NCBI RefSeq assembly: GCF_028823635.1
Contig: NZ_JAPEHU010000004.1
Location: 1 to 64,000 of the forward strand
Source: Demequina sp. B12
GTDB taxonomy: Bacteria > Actinomycetota > Actinomycetes > Actinomycetales > Demequinaceae
DNA: 64,000 nucleotides
Direction of reading: 5' to 3'
Program-made: the position numbers and the translations under genes
In this document: positions 7,786 to 17,057 of the stretch, one piece after another
Position numbering within the stretch: position 1 is the stretch's first letter
Layout: every line of letters begins with the position of its first letter
Notes under the pieces: model-generated
The model's database searches: none
The model's input: only the letters and a program-made list of their open reading frames with translations
Told to the model about the DNA's origin: nothing

Positions 7786-8619
7786 CTATGGGCGCGCGGC
7801 CAGCCAATCCAGCGTGGCGCGCACCCCGCCAAACGTGAACAGGTGCATGGACACGTCGCCGTGAACGCGGGGATCGAGTCCGTCCTGCACCGCGCTGAGG
7901 AACTCGTCGGGTCCAGCCGTGCCCAGCATCGACCCGATGGACGTGCCGTACTTCCGGGCTAGGCCCGCGCTGGAGCCAATCCCCACCCGCTTGGCAAAGC
8001 CCAACAGGCGCGCCACGCCCATAGGGCCGGGCGCTCCTACCCGCACCGGAGCCCAGATGTGGCGTTGGCGCAGCTCTGCCACCCACGCCAGCAGCACGTC
8101 CGCATCGAAACACACCTGGGTGGAGATCGACGGCGAGATTCCCTGAACCTCCAGCGCTGACACCTTGGCCGCCAACTCAGCCCATAGCACCTCGTCCGGA
8201 ATGTCAGGGTGGCCTTCGGGATAGCCGCCCACGCCAGCATCGGCCACATGGTGGCGTGCCAGCACGCCCGATTCGATGAGGTCGCGCGCGCTGCTGTAGG
8301 GCCCGGCGGGACGGCGCGGATCGCCACCGATCACGAACACCGAGCGTTGGGCCGATGCGTGGGCCAGGCCGCTGACGGCGTCTTCCAGTTCCGTGGGGCT
8401 GGTGAAGCGGCGGGCGGCCAGGTGGGGGACCGGCGTGAGGCCGTGTGCAACGAGTTCCGAGGCGGTGGCGCGCCGCGAGTCCGGGGACTCCGTGCCGAGC
8501 GCGGTCACGTGGATACGTGTCCCGGGCTGCACGTGCGCGGCGATGGTGGGCACGAGCGGAAGATCCGTAGCGGAGATCTCGAGTGAGAGGTCCGCGAGGA
8601 CGGCGTCGTGGCCGTTCAT
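7786..8619 (-). CDS. Methylenetetrahydrofolate reductase-like (MetF-fold) protein
   Basis: This 277-aa TIM-barrel protein resembles MTHFR. An early conserved barrel segment (IHVTALGTESPDSR), FVIGGDPRRPAG and the C-terminal HLFTFGG are recognisable family positions. It is slightly shorter than E. coli MetF. The family includes both true reductases that make methyl-THF for methionine synthesis and paralogues of unknown substrate. With no other methionine gene beside it (metX is 36 kb away), I call it MetF-like rather than metF. It is transcribed towards aarF, and no terminator is visible in the 14-nt gap. Confidence 0.75.
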   Translation of the reverse strand: MNGHDAVLADLSLEISATDLPLVPTIAAHVQPGTRIHVTALGTESPDSRRATASELVAHGLTPVPHLAARRFTSPTELEDAVSGLAHASAQRSVFVIGGDPRRPAGPYSSARDLIESGVLARHHVADAGVGGYPEGHPDIPDEVLWAELAAKVSALEVQGISPSISTQVCFDADVLLAWVAELRQRHIWAPVRVGAPGPMGVARLLGFAKRVGIGSSAGLARKYGTSIGSMLGTAGPDEFLSAVQDGLDPRVHGDVSMHLFTFGGVRATLDWLAARP

Positions 8620-8691
8620 CGGGCACCTCCTGTGCAGTCTGTGCGCGGTCCGAGTCCGCGACCAGAAGAGTGTAGCCGCCCGAGTGTGGTG

Positions 8692-10350
8692 CTACTCGCT
8701 GTCTGCAGGGACCGTGACTGTGGTCTCCTCTACGGGGATCACCTGCACGGTGATGGCCACATCCGAGTCAAGCTCCTTCTTGAAGCTCTGCTGCAAACCT
8801 TGGGGTGCGGGCGCAGTGCCGGTGCCGATCAGTGCGACGGTGACGTGGTCGGCTTCCACGGTGATGTTCTGCACCACCAACCCGGAATCCTCGCCAAGCC
8901 ACTCATCGACCACGCGTTGCGACACTGTTTGCAGGGAGGCTGTCTTCAACAGGCCCTGCGACGTGAACATCAGGGGCACCAGAATCACAGCGGCCAGCGC
9001 GACAAACGGAATGACGGTGGTGAGGATGCCCGATGCGCGGTGCTGGAGCGCTGCCGGACGTGCGAACCCCGTCAGCACAAACACGGCACAGGCGGCCAAC
9101 ACGATGGCCACAAAGTTGGTGAGGAACAGCAGGAACGCGCCAGAGGCGTCCTCGATTCGGCCAGCGCCCAGGCAGACACCCACCACAGATAGCGGCGGCA
9201 CCAACGCCACCGCGATCGCGACACCTGCAATGGAGCCAGACACCCGTTTGTCGACGGTGGCGAAGGCGCCTGCTGCGCCCGCTGCCAGCGCGATCAACAT
9301 GTCCACAATGGCCGGGTTCACACGGGACACGATCTGCGTGTTCGTGTCGATCGCCACGGCGACCGGAGCCCACGCCGCAAGCCCATACGAAAGCGCGATC
9401 GAGACCGCCACACCTAGCCCTACGAGGAGCGCAGAATCCAGCGCGCGGCGCTTCCACCCGTTCACAATGGCGCCTGCGAGTCCCAGGATGGGGCTCATCA
9501 GGGGCGCGACCAGCATGGCGCCAATCACCACTGCGGTGGAATCGGCCAAGACCGCGAACGTCGCAATCGCGACGGACAGCACCAACATGACCCACCAGGC
9601 GGACCGCTTGGACAGGCGGCCAGGGGACTCGTAATACAACGTTTGCGCAAGCTCCCGGCGGTGTTCTTGGCCGATGTCCGAGTTCTTGATCCAGTCCCAC
9701 AGCACCGTGGGGATGTCGTCGGTGGACGGGTCCGCGGTGGTGGGAACGTCGCCTTCCGCACGGCGCAAGCCCCGTGTGACGAGCAGTAGCCCCAGCACGA
9801 TTGCCGCGACTGCCACCCCGGAGATCAGCGCATTGGTCACTTGGAACGGGGCCCGTTCCGCAAGGACGCCAATCGCGATGGCGGTGATGCCACCAGTGAT
9901 GCGCACGCCCTTGTGATCGATATCGCGGTTGGTGAGTGCACGGACGACCACTACGGCGCCCCGGATCGCCAAGTAGATGCCCAAGAACCCCACGATGATT
10001 GCCAGGCTGAGTCCTGCGCCCGTGGGTTCCACCAGGGTCACGATCGCCAGAAACGTAGCAAACACAAGGCTGATGAGGCCGCGTAGCAGGGACCAGAACC
10101 GGTTGCGTGACTTGCGTTGCCGCGCTTTCCCGCGCAGCGCGAAGACGATGTCGAGGACTCCATTGAGGGCGATCGCTACGAATGCGATGGTGCTCAGGGC
10201 CAGGGTCGCGAGGTCCGGCAACAGCAGAATGATGGCGCCAGTGATGGTCGCTATCAGGCCCTTGAGGGATGCCGGGTTGGCGATGGCGGCTGAACCTTTG
10301 CGCATGCGCGCGATCAGTGCGTCTTCAGCCTTGCTGCGGTCCGGCGACAT
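8692..10350 (-). CDS. DUF389 domain membrane protein with N-terminal HdeD-like block
   Basis: The 552-aa polytopic protein has two parts. Residues about 25-215 form six or seven hydrophobic segments resembling the DUF308/HdeD family. After a soluble linker (DDIPTVLWDWIKNSDI), residues about 255-470 form the DUF389 core (ADSTAVVIGAMLVAPLMSP, then AGVAIAVALVPPLSVVG). A short extracytoplasmic or cytoplasmic domain closes the protein. DUF389 proteins are widespread with no settled function, and a transport role is often assumed. The fusion with a DUF308-like block is known in actinobacteria. Confidence 0.85.
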   Translation of the reverse strand: MSPDRSKAEDALIARMRKGSAAIANPASLKGLIATITGAIILLLPDLATLALSTIAFVAIALNGVLDIVFALRGKARQRKSRNRFWSLLRGLISLVFATFLAIVTLVEPTGAGLSLAIIVGFLGIYLAIRGAVVVVRALTNRDIDHKGVRITGGITAIAIGVLAERAPFQVTNALISGVAVAAIVLGLLLVTRGLRRAEGDVPTTADPSTDDIPTVLWDWIKNSDIGQEHRRELAQTLYYESPGRLSKRSAWWVMLVLSVAIATFAVLADSTAVVIGAMLVAPLMSPILGLAGAIVNGWKRRALDSALLVGLGVAVSIALSYGLAAWAPVAVAIDTNTQIVSRVNPAIVDMLIALAAGAAGAFATVDKRVSGSIAGVAIAVALVPPLSVVGVCLGAGRIEDASGAFLLFLTNFVAIVLAACAVFVLTGFARPAALQHRASGILTTVIPFVALAAVILVPLMFTSQGLLKTASLQTVSQRVVDEWLGEDSGLVVQNITVEADHVTVALIGTGTAPAPQGLQQSFKKELDSDVAITVQVIPVEETTVTVPADSE

Positions 10351-10418
10351 CTAGTTCTCCCTCTAGCGATGCGCTCATAGTACGGCTGTGGACAACGGCT
10401 GTCTTTTTCTCGCTTTCT

Positions 10419-10432
10419 GTGACATTCGTCAC
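10419..10432. promoter_or_regulatory. GTGA-N6-TCAC palindrome upstream of the L,D-transpeptidase gene
   Basis: GTGACATTCGTCAC matches the core of CRP/FNR-type (GlxR-like) operators exactly. It lies 41 bp before the start codon and belongs to a set of identical-pattern sites before envelope genes in this window. Confidence 0.6.
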
Positions 10433-10472
10433 TAGAATCGAATGACCATTGGCGGAGGGATGAGGGCACACT

Positions 10473-11291
10473 ATGGGGGCTTGGGTTGGGCCTGCGCGGG
10501 CATGCGCGGGCGTGGGAGTGTTGGCACTTGCGTTGGCGGCCTGCACGTCGGATCCGGAGCCTGCGGTGACGTCCAGCGGCGCCACCACGCAAAGCGCGAT
10601 TCCCGCACCAGATGTCAGCATCTCCGCGTCTCCGTTGATCCCCAACGTGGCGACCGCCGCTGACATTGCTACCGCCACGTCGGGCGAGGTCACGGTGTAT
10701 GACTCGCCCGACGGGGAAGAGCAGGAACTGATTGCAGCAGAGGACGTGCTGACGGTGCCTGACGCGACCCCATTGACTTTCTTGGTGAAGCGTTCACAGG
10801 GTGAGTGGCTTGAGGTGTATCTCCCGGTGCGCCCGAATGGGTCAACCGGCTGGATTCAGGCTGCTGACGTGTCTGTGTCGAGCACAGACTTCCGCGTGGA
10901 GATCGGCCTCGAGGACTTCACTCTCACCGTATATCAGGGCTCCGATGCCGTGTTGTCGACGCCGATTGGTGTGGGCACGTCCGATCGGCCTACGCCTGGC
11001 GGTGTCTACTACATTCGCGAGCTCTTGCAGCCCGACACCGACGACGGTCCGTATGGGCCTTATGCGTACGGCTTGTCCGGGTACTCGCCTGTACTCGACT
11101 CTTTCAATGGCGGGGAAGCCATCATCGGCATGCATGGCACTAACGAACCTGACTCGATTGGTGAGTACGTGTCATCCGGCTGCATCCGCATGTCCAATGA
11201 CGCGGTGACGGAGCTCGTGACCGAGGTTGGCCTTCCTCTCGGCACTCCCGTGTACATCTCTGAGGATGCCGCTCCCGTCGAAGACGTCTAG
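10473..11291 (+). CDS. L,D-transpeptidase (YkuD domain) lipoprotein
   Basis: This 272-aa exported protein begins with a lipoprotein signal (lipobox LAAC at about residues 24-27), followed by a linker, an SH3-like segment (about residues 65-130) and the YkuD catalytic domain. The active-site motif HGTNEP...SSGCIRM is intact, with His about 221 and Cys about 237. The enzyme makes 3-3 cross-links in peptidoglycan on the outer face of the membrane. It is monocistronic by position. The upstream CRP-like palindrome suggests co-regulation with the surface proteins that follow. Confidence 0.93.
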   Translation: MGAWVGPARACAGVGVLALALAACTSDPEPAVTSSGATTQSAIPAPDVSISASPLIPNVATAADIATATSGEVTVYDSPDGEEQELIAAEDVLTVPDATPLTFLVKRSQGEWLEVYLPVRPNGSTGWIQAADVSVSSTDFRVEIGLEDFTLTVYQGSDAVLSTPIGVGTSDRPTPGGVYYIRELLQPDTDDGPYGPYAYGLSGYSPVLDSFNGGEAIIGMHGTNEPDSIGEYVSSGCIRMSNDAVTELVTEVGLPLGTPVYISEDAAPVEDV

Positions 11292-11436
11292 AAACGTCGT
11301 ATCTGCGCTGCTGTGAGCGGCCTGGAGTTCTCTGTAAGGCTTTGAGAGCGCATTTCACGTCACGTTGAGGGCTTTTCCGCAGTGACTGTTGCGTGGATGC
11401 CGTGCGATGTGGCGAATCTGTGTGCTCACGTGAGGA

Positions 11437-11473
11437 CGCCCTCCCCGCGAAACTGAGGTTCGCGGGGAGGGCG
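11437..11473. terminator. Long GC-rich stem-loop, probable terminator for the surface protein gene on the minus strand
   Basis: CGCCCTCCCCGCGAA (11437-11451) pairs perfectly with 11459-11473, giving a 15-bp stem and a 7-nt loop. It lies just beyond the stop of the minus-strand gene at 11498. There is no clear U-tract on either strand. It also lies 146 nt after the L,D-transpeptidase stop, so it may serve both genes. Confidence 0.6.
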
Positions 11474-11497
11474 CCTGTGATGCGGCTGAGGGGGGAA

Positions 11498-14400
11498 TCA
11501 GCCGGTGTAGGTGATCACCGTTGCTCCAACGGGCGTGGCCGCGGATGCGACGGCGCTCACGGTCTGTACCGGGTTGGCGTTGCACTCCGGGGTGGCCGGT
11601 GGGTAGTTCGCCTCGATCTCAAGTTCGGGGTTCACTTCGACCTTGATGGTCATTCCCAGTCGGGTCCAACCGAAGTTGTCAGTGCCAACCGTGACCCACT
11701 CGCCGTCCTCGAGTGCCCATCCCGGCCAGCCGGTGGGAACGAACGAGTTCGCGTCATAGGGGTCGACTTCTGTGTAGCCCTCGGCAGGCTCCACGGATGC
11801 TCCTGGCCAGAGGACTCGACCGCTCACGGTTCCGTCTTCGCCAAGCATGATGGGCTCGGGGACCTCGTAGGTTTCTCCGTTGGTGCCGATCAGCGTCACC
11901 TTGACGGTGCCGTCACCTTCGTAGCTTCCAGCGGGGTCTGTCAGCACGATGCTGTAGTCGATCCACGGGGCGTCGGCCACACATTCGGTGCTGATGAACG
12001 AGGCTCCCAGATCGGACTCTGGTCCGTCACAGGCGGGATCTTCTGAGGGGTACGCTGCGACGTCGAACTCCACGGAGGGGTTGATGTCGAGCGTCACCTT
12101 CATGCCGTCGCGGGTCCAACCGAAGTTGTCGTTACCCACGTTGGTGTACTCGCCGGATTCTTCCAGGACGTATCCGGGCCAGTTCTGAGGTGACTCCGAC
12201 GCTCCGGGCCACAGCATCTGACCCTTCCAGGTGTGCGTCTTGGTGTCACTGTCGTAGCTGTACTCGATTCCGTCTTGTGATGCCAGGGCCAGAGCCACGG
12301 GCTCAAGCTCGTGCATCAGCGCCGGGTCGGCATCGTCGATGAACGTGAACCGTGCGCCATCGTTGAAGTCAACTTCATCGAAGTCGTCCTTCACGGAGAT
12401 GGTGTAGTTCAGGTACGGAACACCGTCGACACACACGCCGCTCAGGACGTCGGGGTCAATCTCCGCGCACTCCACGTCGGGGCGTTCAATGGTGAACTCC
12501 TTGTTGTAGATAGCCCGGTGGATTTCGTCGACAGTCTCGAACCCGTAGGTGCCGTGTCCCAAGCCACTCAGGTCCAGATCGTGGAGTCCTCCACCTTCGA
12601 GGACTTCGAGCAGGACCGGGATGACTCCTTCCGCGGCGGGCAGGCCCGATGCGTCGAGGTAGACCTTGTCGAAGCCTTCTCCGTTCTGCACCAACTTGTA
12701 CAGGCGGAGCTTGACGTCGCCTGCTCCTGTGGCTGCCCGGTAGGCGGCGCTGATGGTGCCACCGTCGGGGTCCTCACAGGTCACAGGGGTGGAGGTCACT
12801 TCGATCTCCTGCTCGACCGGGTCACATCCGGTTCCCCAGATGGCTGCGTTGAGCGGTGTCCAGTTCACACCGGGGTGTGCCACTGGCACGCCGTACCACT
12901 CCTCGTCGATCGGCGGAACGATGTAGTTCCAACTCTCGACTGACCATCCGGCGACCAGTTCATCTGCAGCGTTGAAGGGTGCCCAGGGGAACCCGAACAC
13001 TGTCTGCCAGAACTTCCAGTCCTCGCTGTTCCAGTTTGCCTTCCAGTACAGGGTCTCGAGGGACCAACCGTCTTCCTCTTCATTGTTCGGGACGCAGACC
13101 TCGACCTGACCGCCAGGCTTGAAGCAGTCGTTGGGATCGCCGGTCCAGTCGGTGTACTTCACGAACCGCTTCTTCTCCCAGGGGTAGAGGGCCAGGGGCT
13201 CCCAGTCGGAGGCGTTGCCGTCGAGTTCTGTGGGGCAGTACTCGTCGGGGTACTCGCAACCGTTCCTCAGGAAGTCCTTGAACTCCCCGTAGCTCCAGTC
13301 GTCCCAGTTCATTCCGGCGTAGGTGAACTCGTAGTCACCAGAACCGAAGTTGAACGGCGGGATGATGTCCTCGTCGTGGTCACCGTGGTAGAAGTTCAGG
13401 TCGGAGCCGCCCTGGGTGAACCAGGACTTGTTGCCGACCGTCATCCACGCGACCGTTGTCGGGTAGAGCTTGCCATTGTCCTTCGCGTGGCAGATCTTGA
13501 TGTCATCCTTAGTGACCTTGCACTTGCCGTTCACGGGAAGCGGTGCGTCGGAGTAGAAGTCTGCGTACTCCTGCTCGGTGACTGACTTCTTGAACCACCA
13601 GCCGCCTTGTGAGCCGGGTCCGCTGGAGAACGCGGTCTGGGGACCTTCTCCGTTGCTGCCCTTCTCTACGCAGATGTCGACGTTGTTCTGGCACCCGTTC
13701 TTCAAGTACTTGTTGAACTTGTAGTCGTTCCATCCGCCCCAGTTGCTAGCGGAGTAGGACTTGTAGGTGGCATTCAGGTGGTCGAGCACGTCGAATGCCG
13801 GGTGGATGGTCCCTGCGGGGATCGGGTCTGGGGTCACGGTGTGTGACTCTTCGCCCTTGTAGTTCTTCAGGTAGGTCCACTCGATCACTCCGGGAGTGAA
13901 GCCTGATGCTGTCTGATCTGACGGCAAGCAGACCGGAACCTCACCGGAGGCTTCGCAGTCTCCGCTGTAGTAGAACTTCCAGTTCACCACGATCGCAGAG
14001 TCCTCAGGGCCACCGTCCCATTCGAGGGTGTCACCCAGGTTCTCGTACACCTCTTCCTTGGCGTCGGTGTTGATCTTGTACCAGTCCTTCTGGACCCAGA
14101 CGCCACATGGCGGCTCGTACTCGCAGTCCACCCGCTGTTGCGGGAAGGCGTTGGCATTGATGTCGGGCATCTTGTTCAGGCCGGGTGTTCCGAGGTGCCA
14201 GTTCGCCTTGGTGAAGTCCATGCCGGAAGGCATCTCCCAGCAGACCACCTCGGTGTACTCACAGGCTGCGGCACCCAGCTCTTCGTCCCACAACTTGTGG
14301 ATCTCAGGGTTGTAGTCCGCTTCCCGGACTCCCATGGGAGCCCAGGTCCAGCCACCCTTGTCCCAGACCTTCTTGCAGATCTCGAGGTCGTACTCACAGC

Positions 14401-15316
14401 CGTTCGCGAAGAACTCTTCGTTTCCGTCCCAGTTCTTTCCTGGGTAGGCGGTGGTGGTGGACTCGTACGTGGTGCCGTGCTTGACCTCGAACGGCGGAAC
14501 GATGTCGTCCTTGTGCCAGTAGCCGTTGTGGTCCTTGAACTCGAAGTAGTAACCACCGTCGTTCTTCTTCACGGTCACCCAGTCCGAAGTCAGGGTGTAC
14601 TCGTTGGAGTTCTTGTCCTTGTGGCACAGGTCGACTTCGACCTTGCACTTGCTGCGGTCGTAGTCGTCGTTGTCGTCATCGTCGCCGCCGCCGTGGCGGA
14701 AGGTGGTTGCTGACTGGTCGACGTCGACGTTGTCGTTGATCAGTTCGCAGATGTCCTCGGGCAGTTCACAGCCGTTGGCGAAGATCCACTGGCCGTAGTC
14801 GTCCCAGTTCTTTCCTGGGTAGGCGGTGGTGGTGGATTCGTAGGTGGTGCCGTGCTTGACCTCGAATGGAGGAACGATGTCCTTGTCGTGGTCCCCGTGG
14901 TCCTTGAACTCGAAGTAGTAGCCACCGTCGTTCTTCTTGACGGTCACCCAGTCCGAGGTCGACGAGAACTTGTCCTTCCTGTTGTCCCAGTGGCACAGGT
15001 CGACTTCGACCTTGCACTTGCTGCGGTCGTAGTCGTCGTTGTCGTCATCGTCGTCGCCGCCGTGGCGGAAGGTGGTTGCTGACTGGTCGACGTCGACGTT
15101 GTCGTTGATCAGTTCGCAGATGTCCTCGGGCAGTTCACAGCCGTTGGCGAAGATCCACTGGCCGTAGTCGTCCCAGTTCTTTCCTGGGTAGGCGGTGGTG
15201 GTGGATTCGTAGGTGGTGCCGTGCTTGACCTCGAATGGAGGAACGATGTCCTTGTCGTGGTCCCCGTGGTCCTTGAACTCGAAGTAGTAGCCACCGTCGT
15301 TCTTCTTGACGGTCAC
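11498..15316 (-). CDS. Secreted multidomain surface protein, C-terminal part (frame-shifted from the part at 15414-16748)
   Basis: This 1,272-aa frame begins inside a repeat at a GTG that is almost certainly not a true start; the same frame stays open back to the break near 15415. It contains four CH...H..DI(I/V)PPF...G.NWD...GC domains, two of them essentially identical, each with Asp-rich DDDDNDDYD linkers that could bind Ca2+. After them come Trp/Cys-rich modules with EWY/NWxPLN patterns and then two paralogous Ig-like modules (NYTISVKDD and DYSIVLTDP, each with WPGA and NFGWTR). The protein ends ATPVGATVITYTG, with no LPxTG. Restoring 5 nt joins it to the N-terminal part as one protein of about 1,751 aa. 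Confidence 0.75.
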   Translation of the reverse strand: MTVKKNDGGYYFEFKDHGDHDKDIVPPFEVKHGTTYESTTTAYPGKNWDDYGQWIFANGCELPEDICELINDNVDVDQSATTFRHGGDDDDDNDDYDRSKCKVEVDLCHWDNRKDKFSSTSDWVTVKKNDGGYYFEFKDHGDHDKDIVPPFEVKHGTTYESTTTAYPGKNWDDYGQWIFANGCELPEDICELINDNVDVDQSATTFRHGGGDDDDNDDYDRSKCKVEVDLCHKDKNSNEYTLTSDWVTVKKNDGGYYFEFKDHNGYWHKDDIVPPFEVKHGTTYESTTTAYPGKNWDGNEEFFANGCEYDLEICKKVWDKGGWTWAPMGVREADYNPEIHKLWDEELGAAACEYTEVVCWEMPSGMDFTKANWHLGTPGLNKMPDINANAFPQQRVDCEYEPPCGVWVQKDWYKINTDAKEEVYENLGDTLEWDGGPEDSAIVVNWKFYYSGDCEASGEVPVCLPSDQTASGFTPGVIEWTYLKNYKGEESHTVTPDPIPAGTIHPAFDVLDHLNATYKSYSASNWGGWNDYKFNKYLKNGCQNNVDICVEKGSNGEGPQTAFSSGPGSQGGWWFKKSVTEQEYADFYSDAPLPVNGKCKVTKDDIKICHAKDNGKLYPTTVAWMTVGNKSWFTQGGSDLNFYHGDHDEDIIPPFNFGSGDYEFTYAGMNWDDWSYGEFKDFLRNGCEYPDEYCPTELDGNASDWEPLALYPWEKKRFVKYTDWTGDPNDCFKPGGQVEVCVPNNEEEDGWSLETLYWKANWNSEDWKFWQTVFGFPWAPFNAADELVAGWSVESWNYIVPPIDEEWYGVPVAHPGVNWTPLNAAIWGTGCDPVEQEIEVTSTPVTCEDPDGGTISAAYRAATGAGDVKLRLYKLVQNGEGFDKVYLDASGLPAAEGVIPVLLEVLEGGGLHDLDLSGLGHGTYGFETVDEIHRAIYNKEFTIERPDVECAEIDPDVLSGVCVDGVPYLNYTISVKDDFDEVDFNDGARFTFIDDADPALMHELEPVALALASQDGIEYSYDSDTKTHTWKGQMLWPGASESPQNWPGYVLEESGEYTNVGNDNFGWTRDGMKVTLDINPSVEFDVAAYPSEDPACDGPESDLGASFISTECVADAPWIDYSIVLTDPAGSYEGDGTVKVTLIGTNGETYEVPEPIMLGEDGTVSGRVLWPGASVEPAEGYTEVDPYDANSFVPTGWPGWALEDGEWVTVGTDNFGWTRLGMTIKVEVNPELEIEANYPPATPECNANPVQTVSAVASAATPVGATVITYTG

Positions 15317-15480
15317 CCAGTCCGAGGTCGACGAGAACTTGTCCTTCCTGTTGTCCCAGTGGCACAGGTCGACTTCGACCTTGCACTTGCTGCGGTCGTA
15401 GTCGTCGTTGTCGTCATCGTCGTCCGTGGCGGAAGGTGGTTGCTGACTGGTCGACGTCGACGTTGTCGTTGATCAGTTCA
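14641..15480 (-). repeat. 369-bp coding tandem repeat, two near-identical copies plus a third partial copy
   Basis: The copies 14641-15009 and 15010-15378 differ at a single base in the Asp-coding run. A third copy starts at 15379 and continues to about 15480 before diverging. A clearly related but diverged copy precedes them at about 14392-14640. The unit is 123 codons, so copy-number change keeps the frame. Copy three lacks 5 nt (GCCGC) after CATCGTCGTC at about 15424, which breaks the frame. Confidence 0.93.
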
Positions 15481-16748
15481 CACACGTCCTCCGGTGGCTG
15501 ACACCCGCTGTCTAGGATCGCCTGTCCACCGTCTTCCAAGTTGTAACCGGCGAAGTTGTACAGGACTCCTCCGCCTGCGTCGTGAACAGTGAACGCTGGG
15601 ATGATGTCGTCGATGTGGACGCCCTTTTGCGAGCCGTGACCATTCCCAGAGGTTTCGTCGTCGAACTCGATTGGGTCGAGGTTGTCGCCGCCGGTTTGGA
15701 GCTTGTTGCCGATCGCGTGCCACGAGATCGTGATTTCCACATACTCCTTAGCTCCGTTGTTTGCGTGGCAGATCGTGACTTTGCCGGTGGCTTCACCGCA
15801 GGGCTTGTCGCCTGCGACGGGTCGGGGGTTGTCCTTGTACTCGTCGTTGGCTTGTTCTTCCGTGACACTGACGACGGTCCACTTGCCCTGAACCTTCTTG
15901 CAGATGTCGACGTATGTCGGCTCTTCGCATCCGTTCTCGTCGTCACCGCCGTAGTAGAAATACCACTGGCCAGAGGCGACTGTCAGTGCGTCGTCTTCCC
16001 ATGAGTCTCCGCCATTGTGGGTGAGGATCCCGTCCTCGATCACTGCGTCGATCGCTTCACGAGTTCCGAGGTACTTGTCTACCTGATACCAGGTGCATTC
16101 CTCGATCTTGTCCCTGAGGCGGCGATCGGTAGCCTCACCTTTGCCGACGAGTGTCTGGTTGCCGGGGTTGTCGTTGCAGGAGTAGGTGCCGGCGTTCTGG
16201 CCGTAAACACCCGCTGTCGTCGCATTGAACTTGTCGCACTCGCCGTTGATCTTCCAGGTGTACCACTCGTGGTAAACACGGACACGCTCGCTGCTCTCGT
16301 CGTCTGTGCTTTCAGGGGCGAGCGACTTGGCGCTCGGGGCTTCGGGGCTCTTTTCTTCGGTAGCGGGAGGCTCTTCGCTTTCGGTGCTGTCTTCCGTGGC
16401 TGAGTCCTCGGCAGGAGGAGCGCGGTCTTCCTCGGTCGACTCGTCGCTACCAGTCCCGTCCTCTGTGCTTTCGGCGGGTGCCTCTTCTTCCGTACCGGCG
16501 TCATCGCCAGTATCTGTGGACTCTTCAGAGGTGGCAGGAGGCTGTTCAGTGCTGCCACCTCCGCCGTCATCGCCGCCTCCACCGTCATCGGTGGGTGTCG
16601 CTGACGGATCAGCGGTGGCTTCTTTATGGAGTGCTTGGAACACCTTCAGCCCTGTTCCAAGATCTGCCGCGTTGGCGGGAATGGCCCACCCCACGATTGC
16701 TAGCGCTGTCGCAGACAATACTGCTGCGATCTTTACCCTCAGCTTCAT
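15414..16748 (-). CDS. Secreted multidomain surface protein, N-terminal part (ends at a frameshift)
   Basis: This 444-aa frame starts at ATG 16748 (MKLRVKIAAVLSATALAIVG, a Sec signal peptide ending PANA). Next comes a roughly 110-residue Glu/Ser/Thr/Pro stalk, then a module shared with the paralogue at 17058 (W..NGECDKFNA..., CTWYQVDK, QWYFYYGG), a Trp/Cys module, and the first CH...H.DDIIPAF...GC domain. It enters the first tandem repeat (INDNVDVDQSATTFRHG) and stops at once in GRR* because of a 5-nt deletion. It is either a truncated, secreted product or one gene broken by an assembly error. Upstream are three candidate regulatory elements. Confidence 0.78.
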   Translation of the reverse strand: MKLRVKIAAVLSATALAIVGWAIPANAADLGTGLKVFQALHKEATADPSATPTDDGGGGDDGGGGSTEQPPATSEESTDTGDDAGTEEEAPAESTEDGTGSDESTEEDRAPPAEDSATEDSTESEEPPATEEKSPEAPSAKSLAPESTDDESSERVRVYHEWYTWKINGECDKFNATTAGVYGQNAGTYSCNDNPGNQTLVGKGEATDRRLRDKIEECTWYQVDKYLGTREAIDAVIEDGILTHNGGDSWEDDALTVASGQWYFYYGGDDENGCEEPTYVDICKKVQGKWTVVSVTEEQANDEYKDNPRPVAGDKPCGEATGKVTICHANNGAKEYVEITISWHAIGNKLQTGGDNLDPIEFDDETSGNGHGSQKGVHIDDIIPAFTVHDAGGGVLYNFAGYNLEDGGQAILDSGCQPPEDVCELINDNVDVDQSATTFRHGRR

Positions 16749-16825
16749 TATTCTCTTGCCTCCCCGTCGAGGCTGGGTGTCCCCCAAATGGCACCCCAGG
16801 TCACCTCAACATGCCTTCAACGCTA

Positions 16826-16908
16826 GTGAGATTTCTCACATGCGCAACGTGAGCATGTGACGGAAGTGACGCATGTGACAGCAAGTGGCTCGTGTGGCAA
16901 AAATCACA
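16826..16908. promoter_or_regulatory. Regulatory region of the large surface protein: CRP-like palindromes and TGTGAC 9-bp repeats
   Basis: GTGA-GATTTC-TCAC lies at 16826-16839. [TA]GTGAC direct repeats occur at 16856, 16865 and 16874, exactly 9 bp apart. A second CRP-like site TGTGG-CAAAAA-TCACA lies at 16893-16908. All lie upstream of the start at 16748. Confidence 0.6.
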
Positions 16909-16982
16909 CGATTATTTCCACAATCGTGACCTTAGTCCGTGGTAGCGACACTAAAGCGTTACTCAGCCTGCCCGGGAAACAG

Positions 16983-17016
16983 TTCGGGCCCCACTGCCGT
17001 AGCAGTGGGGCCCGAA
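16983..17016 (-). terminator. Terminator of the second surface protein gene
   Basis: TTCGGGCCCCACTGC (16983-16997) pairs perfectly with 17002-17016 around a 4-nt loop. On the minus strand it is followed by CTGTTTCCC, and it lies 41 bp past the stop at 17058. Confidence 0.8.
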
Positions 17017-17057
17017 GGTGCCGGAGTGCTCATTGAGGTGTGATGAGCACCCGCGTA

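Noticed and set aside
8393-9634. A 413-codon plus-strand frame over the DUF389 gene
   Set aside because: Ser/Thr/Ala-rich shadow of a well-supported membrane protein on the minus strand.
15414-15440. Programmed ribosomal frameshifting to join the two halves of the surface protein
   Set aside because: There is no slippery heptamer or A/U-rich slip site at the junction, and comparison with the sister repeats shows a plain 5-nt deletion.
14392-15480. Regular repeats considered as a CRISPR array
   Set aside because: The units are 369 bp, protein-coding and without spacers. No CRISPR array or cas gene is visible in the window.
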